Assembly (NCBI RefSeq): GCF_964204645.1
Contig: NC_134028.1
Coordinates: 6,422,501 to 6,486,500 of the forward strand
Direction: 5' to 3'
DNA from: Tubulanus polymorphus
Lineage: Eukaryota; Nemertea; Palaeonemertea; Tubulaniformes; Tubulanidae
Length of the DNA: 64,000 bases
The notes beneath the pieces were generated by a model, which saw only the letters and a list, made by a program, of their open reading frames with translations, ran no database searches and had not been told where the DNA came from. Both the position numbers and the translations under genes were made by a program. Shown in pieces: positions 56,053 through 64,000 of this stretch. How positions within the stretch are numbered: the first letter of the stretch is position 1; the number at the start of each line of letters is the position of its first letter.

Positions 56053-58633
56053 TTCAAATGACTGCTACTGACTTATCGTCTTCCTAAATCATTTACATAT
56101 CCACAACTACACCGAGACATAGCGCGCAAATTTTCACCTCCTTTTTGAAAAAAAACTGAACTCAAAATCGTTCTCTTCGAACTTTCTCGATTTTGTGAAC
56201 TAATGAAAAATATCACATCCTCACGCGACGCCGCGTCGTCCGTCTGAAATCGAACAAATCACTTCCGTTAAAAATGGTCGTCCGTGTTATCCATCTTATT
56301 ATCAGTTCTGAGCGATCTAACGGTGGCGGTTAACGACTTTTAATTCAGCGAGGAAGTACCCTTTAAATATTGCATACCGCACGGTGAAATTCCGTATACT
56401 CACAGCGTTTACGATGCAGCCGCTACCGCGTGCTTTGTCAGAAACAATCGGTAATAATGTATTCAGCCGCACAATCTATAGAATTTCATTGGGATGCAAT
56501 TAAATACCCGAGGTGAATATGATGATATTGTTAATCGATGTATTTTGGCACCGTCATAACTGTGTTCCAGCTGATGCGTCAACAATAGAAAGTCCGACAG
56601 CAGACGAGTTTCAACGAGGAAGACAAATCCTCAATTTCAACGCGAGCCACATTCCGATACCGGCAGCGATAAAATTCCGTGTTCGATTTATTGTTGATAT
56701 TGTTGTTAACGAAAGAAACGTTGAAAACAAGAGGTATACGGATAGCGCTACGACAACTTTGAGGATTGCTGGGTCCACTTGTTCATTTACGGTTCTGTCC
56801 CCACAGTTCAGGTTTATCTATCAACTATTCAGGAATGCTATATATACCCGTGTTGTGACGATTATAAAGAGAATCCCACAATAATGACTAAAAAATCCGA
56901 AAATTCGGAAAAGTTCGTAAATGTTTCCTTGAGCTAGTTTATTCAACGTCTCGACTGAATCCGAATAGAGATTTTCAGGAATACTGGGTTTTTATTCACC
57001 GAGGTTACGCTTCGTCCTCTCAAATAACCATTGAACGCGATCCTAGAACGTATGCATACCAGGTAATACGTGAAATGGGTATATTATATATGTGATATTG
57101 AAAAAAAATCTGTGCACACGAGAACATGCAAAATATCATCAATATTAACGTATATCGTATTTCATGTTAATTCATAGCTATTTATTTCATGGGAGAAATT
57201 GCCGATTAAAAACCATCTGCTTCCCCTTTACTATGTATGAATATAAATGTGTATAATATATATATATATATATGTAAATATGTAGGTCTACATGTTGTAC
57301 CCGTAATGTTATTGACGTTTGACGACTGGGACCACTTGATGTGGCAAAATACATATATATTGAAAATAGGCGATTTGATATTGAAATCCACGTTACCACC
57401 ATCTGAAAGATGTAGAAGTTAATTTCAGTATGAACCGCTTGCACTTGTTGTCCAACGCAGTCGTAATATTTGACGTTTCGGTTGAGTATCGGATTCGGAT
57501 CGTATCATGCTCGTCTGTTTCAAGTATTCTGATAATGTCAACCACCATACCATCTATGATCGCGATTTACGAAATTTTAGGTTGCGCTTTGATGTTTTGG
57601 TCAGGCTCTTTGGGTATGTGTGAAATGGTTTAGAAGCGACGTCGAGCGATATCATTGAATACGCCCTAGTAATAAGGCTAAAAACTGATACCTTGTTGCT
57701 CATTTCTGCTGAATTAACTCGGCTGGTCATCTATCTACCCTGTTCGATACTTTTTTTTTAGATCGTGATCTAACTAACAATAACAGATAATGGTTATAGA
57801 AATTAACTGATTACTAATCTTGTAGCAGTTTACAAAAAAGTGACCAGGTCGATTAGGAGAAACAATGTATTTCTTTTTTTAGCCCTATGACGTGTCTGAT
57901 GGTGACATTTTCGACAGAAACGAGCTGTAGGTCTATTGGTTTAAATGCCGTATCCTCTCGTGTTGATTAGAAATATGTCTGTAAGACTCTTACCTCTGTT
58001 CCGTATCTATTCGTTGATTACAAATATTTCATTCAAAATGTATAGAAATCGCTATAGGTTTGTATGAAAAGCTCTTACTCTAAAAAAGCATTTACTCAGG
58101 GCCTGACAAGAGTCGAAACTTCTGAACTTTGGAAGACTATCAAAAGTGAATAATTTGTTTATAGGGTTAGTGGAGGATAGTTTTTCAAAAAATTTTCATA
58201 CGATATCATGTGAGTAGTAAAAGACAATAGAAAATGGTAAAACTCAGAATTTATAATTCAAATTTTCTTTTAATGTTAACAAAATTCATTTTTCATCTAC
58301 AAACTTGCGGCGTATGACAGCGTAGAAATCATCCAATATTTCGTATACAATATTCATGGCGTTACACAGAACACGTTTAGAACAATACTGGTCGAAAATA
58401 CAATTTTAGCATTAACTCAATATTTCATCATATTTAAGTATATATTTTGCAATGTATACGCGTGTGCAAATCAATATTCATATATTATTCTGTACATTAC
58501 ACTTGTGTTTGAGAGAAAATATTATCTATGACATTTTTTACAGATATTTAGCACCATTTTTGACAAACATAATACACAAATATACATATATACACGTATA
58601 TTTTCAAGTCAAGGCAGAAATATTAGTATATAT
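56053..58633. other. Region between the GPR156-type and CACNG-type genes
   Basis: It holds the promoter of the CACNG-type gene and the 3' UTR of the GPR156-type gene. A plus-strand open frame of 122 codons (ATG 56519 to TAA 56884) and a short minus-strand frame near 57430-57600 have mixed codon use but no recognisable domains. They could be UTR or non-coding exons. A TA microsatellite lies at 57251-57272. Confidence 0.4.
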
Positions 58634-61213
58634 CTATACGATTGAGATAGTCGACGCAATTTCCCGTCGTTTCGCTACGTTCGTTATATTTTGAAGCGGG
58701 TCTCGTGGCATCTGTACGATCACGTCTTTCGGATGTACCGTTCTGATATCGGTTGCGGTGGTTGCCGTTTTCAATCCGCGGTTTCGTCGCGAGCGCCGGC
58801 GGCCGGAACGAGTCGATAGGGTCGACCGACCAGACGCGCGCGCCCCGTATCGGGAACGACGTGAAGTAGGCGTCGGATAAAATCTATCGTTCGATAGATA
58901 GTTTATACTGTCGCACGAGGAACACCTGGACATCGCAGAACCTGGTCCGCTGACATAACCGCACGATTCCAAAGTTCTCGGCGCTCGCGAAACGTCCATT
59001 CCATTTTTGATACTTTGGCCGGTAGGGGGCGATACAACGGATGCATCGCATGACACGTGACCCTCACGTCGCATGTAGGTTCTGATGAAATTATAAGTTG
59101 CGCAATTGTCATCTAGGGCGTAACTATCGGCGATGGTTCCCGCTAAATTTTGTTTCGCACAAATATCATCGTAAACAGCCGATTTCGGGCGACAAGTATC
59201 GATTTCTTTTACTATAGCAGTTCTCAGATGCGTACTAATATCGTTCAGATTATCGAGATCTTTCACTAATCCGTAGACGATTCGTTCCGATGCGCAACTC
59301 TTGATACTTTTTACGCTACGAAGACTGGCTCGACGTTTCAACTTGGAATTTTTCAGGCTGCGGTTTGTAGCCATACTTTCGTCGAGTTCGTGACCGTGGG
59401 AATGGGGACACGTGCACTGAGGTTCCGGGACGTCGTTTAAAGGTGGACTGCCTTGCGTCGACACTCCGGAGTCGATCGTATTAGGGCTGGATTGCAAGTC
59501 GCTGCTAGGTAGTTGATATTCTGCGCCAGTGTCTCCATACCCGCTATCGTAAATAGGAGTATCTACGAATTCCTGGTCCACCATCAATCGTACCAGTTTC
59601 TGACGAGCGCTGACTACGTGAGTCTGCAGAGATTGAATCGTTACATCTTTCTGCACAAAAAAAAACAATCATAAGTTTTCATGAATTTTGATAAGAATCA
59701 TTTTCATTAACTTCAAAATTCGGTAAAGATGTTCGCGTCGATCAGAGAGATTTTGTATGCGAATACTCCGATACAGTTGCTCCGAGCAGGGCGGTCAAAA
59801 TCGTTATAGATCCTACACATTTAGTTACTTACTGAAGTTAAAGATTTTTTAAGTGCTCTATTCTCTGCTACTAAATGATACATTTCCTCTTCTATTTGTT
59901 CGTAACTTGAGTTTGGCGAACCGAACACTTGTGACGTCAGCGTCACTTTAGAGAACTGATCGGCGCTGCTGTTCTTCCAAGCCAGAATCTACAATATTCA
60001 GATAGACAGGTTAAATAATCTGCAAAAGATTTGCATGAACAATGTGTTGCAAATTAAACATTTTCAATGCGTTACCTTTGGCGTAAATACGAGGAATAAT
60101 GTAACCGTGGTTGATATCCAAACGACTGCAGCAACGAATACGTAAAGAGCATCCGGCCATTGTTGCATCTTCGACGTCACGGCGACGCATGCGCAACCGG
60201 CAATCATGGTCACGTGGCTGCTGATAATGATCGACGACGATTCGCTCATTGCGGGTAGTGTCACGTGACGGATGGACCACGAAAGGTATGTACCGTAAAA
60301 TAACAGCGCCCCCTTGTAGACAATAATACCAGAAAGCCAGGCTGAACTGTATTGACTTCTACACGAGCTCATCGAAATGATATCTTGCATCGGTTCGGAC
60401 GCATTCAACGATATCTGAAATGACATAATGAAATCATATTCGAAATGTGTTTTAAGAATTTCTTCGTGAACGAACTTAAGACGCTAATCATACCTCCAAA
60501 GTGACTTCAAGTGGGTCAAATCCTTGCCACGCTCCTAACACTATAACATCAACGACGACCAGCGTGAAAACTATGCCGATCAGAATTCCATCTTTTATCA
60601 CGATTCGTTTGACGGTTGTATTTCGAAATATGCGATAAACACGCCACGATTTGGCGAACATCGATCCATATAGAAGTGAGAACCCAATGTTTACCATCCA
60701 ACACCAGATCTGAAATATAACAGGAATTATTTTTGTAAATTTGACGTTACAAAGATGGACATGGTACGAAAATTGCATCATACGGTTCAGGGGAAGTGTC
60801 TGCAAACAAGGTATGATTCTTAATTCGTTCGGTCAACTCACCTGACATATAACGCTAGATGACTGAGCGCTGTCTACACTTGTATTCAAACTGTTCAGTC
60901 CATAAACTGAACACGAAAGATAAGCTAATGCGCCCCCTAGTAGCAATAAGAGATTTATATTCGGACTGGACATCTTAATCAGCCTGCAAAATGAAGAGAA
61001 ACGATATGTGAAGATGTGTATCAGTCGTTTCTTCCAATAGCTGAGTACGTCTCCAGGAAAAGTAACGGTTATGTCATCGACAAAGCTTGCTTACCTCAGA
61101 TGTCTGTATCGGCAGTTGAATACTAAAAACAACAGGCAGAAAACAAGTCCAAGCACCGAGAATACAGAAACAACTACAAAACACACCAGCGACGAGTTTC
61201 CTTCGTTTTCCAT
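58634..61213 (-). CDS. GPR156: GPR156-type orphan class C (GABA-B-related) G-protein-coupled receptor
   Basis: Six exons give 662 aa: 61095-61222 (coding from ATG 61213), 60842-60983, 60494-60709, 60076-60414, 59833-59988, 58634-59650. All phases agree. TM1 is in exon 1, TM2 in exon 2 (KMSSPNINLLLLLGG), TM3-TM4 in exon 3 (GSMFAKSWRVYRIF, IVIKDGILIG), and TM5-TM7 in exon 4 (YKGALLFYGTYLSWSIRHV, FLVFTPK). These are GABA-B/GPR156 hallmarks. Cys at the TM3 edge and in loop 2 (SSCRSQYSS) can form the conserved disulfide. The tail starts with a coiled coil (QIEEEMYHLVAENRALKKSL), then SLQTHVVSARQKLVRLM, close to human GPR156 ESLQEQVNNAKEKIVRLM. The N-terminus is only about 9 residues with an N-S-S sequon and no Venus flytrap domain, as in GPR156. 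An upstream exon spliced at 61222 is probably 5' UTR but could add residues. Confidence 0.88.
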
Positions 61214-61222
61214 CGTGATCAC

Positions 61223-64000
61223 CTGAAATTATACAATATATTTCAATAATCAAAAACATAACTATTGACAATATTTTGAAGTTTATCCTTTTTTCATTCG
61301 TGAATAGCACCACCAAGCGGCACGAAGCTAAAACAGTTGCGTTCGTGGGGCAAACTCAAAAAACTTCAAAAGATTTCTGAGAATTCTCGAAAACTTATCT
61401 CACTAAGTAGGGGATGGTCTCGAGGTCCGGATCCCTGCTTTCCCATTGAGGTTGTCCTCCTCGTCAGAGATAGTTAAAATCTACAGATTTGACACTCACT
61501 CTATTGGAAATTGAAAATTTTCGGATGTATTTCTTCAAAAAAATATCTAACACCGAGGGTCGGACTCGCTAGTAGCATATGAAAATGTCTTGTCCTCTCG
61601 ACCCCAGCCATCCAATTTCTAGATCTGCCCCTGCTGTTGGATATGAGTGTTCTTGATCTGCTCATGGACTCTAAATCGTTTTATAGTCCATGATCTGCCC
61701 CTTGAGGATGAGTATCACGACCGATCGTGTCAACTTCCGGTCGATAACAACCCTTAATTTACGGGACAGTGAATAGCGGCTAATGCAATCCCAGCTCTCA
61801 ATGATGGCGGACGTTAATTAATTCCTCGTGAGCAAACAATTCCTTATGAATGTCGTACAAAGTTAATCTCATCGCGAAAGGAAGTCGTATTTGAATGTAT
61901 TTGATCAGTCACGAAGAAATCTGACAAAGCAGGATTAGATAACGATCAAGCGAATGTCCGTTTCAGTGTCCGTATATACGGTGTAATTTGTCCGTTTTAA
62001 ATCGCGCGATGAACAACAATGTCCGATGCGTAAGACAGTAGAGATAAGTGTCTTTCGAGATTTAGTAAAACCATATATCTATACCGATGGACTTAAGCAA
62101 CCATGCCCCGTAAGTGTGAGTTGGAAAATGTACATCCAAGTTTCAAACGGATTCTGCACAGCGACAATTTTTTTTTAAATCCCGAATTATATTTGTCTCG
62201 GTTCTAGAAATATGTTTAGAATAAGCAGAAAGTAAACTCACGTATAATTATGGAATATTAACACTCAATTGCAAATGCGTCAGACTGGCATCTACGCAAT
62301 TATCAGGTGAAAATCTCGTGAAAATTAGAACGTGGATGACATTTCAAATTGGAAAATTACGGCCATTGTGTTTTGAGGCGTCAAGCTGTGAAAGTGGTTT
62401 TGGCGATTTTCGAACAGTAAAACCTAGTTATTTCAAGTTGATGAATCACATTTTGTCTGTTTATCAGTTTTTGAATAACTCTATAAGGCATCATATCTAA
62501 GAGTACATTAAAATGTAAAAACCCTGATGTGCCTCGTAGGCCAAATCTTGGCCGGTCGGTTTAGTTTAATTTTCTCTATGCAATTTATAATAATGTAATA
62601 TGTAAACGAACCGAGTTGCACAAAAAAATTAATCATGACAATAATATGAAAGCGTGGTAAGAAATCTGCTAAACAAAGGTCACATTTATTTGAAATATTC
62701 AAAAATGTCAAGCGAGTTATAGATTCCGTTATATCGGCGATTAAAGGTCGAATTTAGAATAAGTACAGGGTTTAACAAATTGACGACTGATAGTTATGAC
62801 ATAAATGTGTGAATAAGCCAGGTGGTCAGTGGAAGTAAAACACCTCGTCATTGTGAAGTCACACTTATACCTTTCACACTTAACCGTAGAAGAAAGAATG
62901 CACCTGGTCAAAATCGTATGACCACAATTGATTACGATGCAAACTCCAGAGGATTTCCTTTCGAATTAAGGGGTTCTTCGCGGGTTTTGTGACCCATTGT
63001 CTACATAATGCAAACACAATTCGTTGAACGTTTTTGAAAGGATACTTCTTTAACACGCTGACATTCATTGATTTCGTTCGACACATTTTCTATTCAGTTG
63101 CATCAGATTGAATTAGATGATCGGCAATTTTAACCAGACGTCAGTAAACATTTATTTCGTAAGAGTCTGATGATTAATTTCGCACAAAGGACGATATGAG
63201 TTTGAGGGTTTTCCGATAGCAGGTATGAATCGATAACTAATAGAATGAACCCGATGACTGAAATAATAGAAAGCTATTCTTCGACCTGTCTCATTCCTAA
63301 GCTGCTTTGCGGGTTAATTCGCGCACTCAAAAACAGATTTCAAAATCGTCTGGCCACAAATGGTGGAGTATTGAAGATGGCAACGTATTCGTGGTACCGT
63401 GCCCGAATTACCATTAGCAGCCAACACACGCGCTGAAGTACGCCTGGCATTCATCAGTGTAAATAACTGCTGTCAGTCGAGGTACGATTAAATTTCAGAT
63501 GAAGAGTTAAAAATAGAGGCTCATTACCAATCAATTTTCACATAATTACCACACAAACGCGTTCACTGGTCAATATTGAAATTGAGCAACGACCCCGAGA
63601 TAAGTTTTGCTAGTTTCAGACAGGAAAAACCTTTTCGTTCGTGTTGACCTAGAATTTTACCAATTCATATTTAGCCGTAGTCTTCGTAAAGAATCGAAGT
63701 TAGTGCTGTGTTCGACCTAAACGAATTCTATAAAATCGTTCAAATTGTGTTCGGCCTTGATAAATTCAGGCGAATATCTTCAGGTCATAATTCAAAAGAT
63801 TCATATCTCGTGTATACCATTCATTCACTTCCATATACTGCAGGCGCAGCTGCTTTTATAGGAAAGGTTTTTCAATCGCGTGGCATTTTATGAAAAAAAA
63901 ACCTATAAGAACCGTGTTAGTACCGGACAAAAAAACCACCCCAGGGGTGATCCTAATATTCTATAGTATAGTGACCTCTTCTATAACCAAACTAAAGAAA
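61223..64000. other. Upstream of the GPR156-type gene; no gene recognised
   Basis: This AT-rich region must contain the 5' UTR exon(s) and promoter of the minus-strand receptor. Open frames of 60-68 codons at 62318-63893 on both strands have no recognisable content. No flytrap-domain exon was found on the minus strand here. Confidence 0.4.

Noticed and set aside
61223-64000. Search for flytrap-domain exons upstream of the class C receptor
   Set aside because: No minus-strand frame here resembles a periplasmic-binding-type domain. With the GPR156-like tail, a short N-terminus is the better model.

Overview
This is a 64-kb piece of an animal (bilaterian) nuclear genome. Genes are split into short exons with GT-AG introns, the DNA is AT-rich, and no bacterial operons or ribosome binding sites are seen. 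The proteins are slowly evolving and several intron positions look vertebrate-like. The introns are full of short inverted-repeat elements. Both facts fit a marine invertebrate (lophotrochozoan or similar), but the sequence alone does not settle the phylum.

Layout, left to right. 1-522 (minus): first 174 codons of a rhodopsin-family GPCR that runs off the left edge. 1805-4087 (plus): an unrecognised protein, intronless in its coding part, with two related propeller-like halves joined by a 75-bp tandem repeat. 5197-17350 (plus): complete CNOT3, 19 coding exons, 707 aa. 22372-34003 (minus): complete HID1, 20 exons, 849 aa. 35094-39537 (plus): TFAM, 7 exons, 288 aa, with an H1-like lysine tail. 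40360-41717 (minus): an unrecognised secreted protein ending in a CUB-like segment. 42490-43874 (minus): CAMLG (GET2-type insertase subunit), 4 exons. 44005-46897 (plus): SLC25A16-type mitochondrial carrier, 8 exons. 50110-56052 (minus): a CACNG-type (claudin-superfamily) calcium-channel gamma subunit, 4 exons. 58634-61213 (minus): a GPR156-type class C GPCR, 6 exons.

The exon models of CNOT3, HID1, TFAM, CAMLG, SLC25A16, CACNG and GPR156 were assembled by hand. In each one the exon lengths sum to a multiple of three and the phases agree at every junction. Two pairs are head to head: HID1/TFAM (1.1 kb apart) and CAMLG/SLC25A16 (130 bp apart, probably one bidirectional promoter). The genes do not form a pathway. 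They do cover mRNA decay (CNOT3), dense-core vesicle/Golgi function (HID1), mitochondrial DNA (TFAM), tail-anchored protein insertion (CAMLG), mitochondrial transport (SLC25A16) and membrane signalling (CACNG, GPR156, GPCR).

The rest is mostly non-autonomous transposable elements. There are Mutator-like elements with 9-bp target duplications, a 616-bp foldback element with a 7-bp duplication, a 742-bp element inserted into a tandem repeat with a 6-bp duplication, TTAA-flanked MITEs, and hAT-like MITEs with ends resembling CAGGGTGGCCACTT. No transposase gene was found. The most interesting points are the duplicated propeller/minisatellite protein, the CUB-like secreted gene whose first intron starts at a MITE end, the CTCF-like motif repeated in TFAM intron 6, and the gene linkage, which echoes human 19q13.42, 17q24-25 and 10q21.
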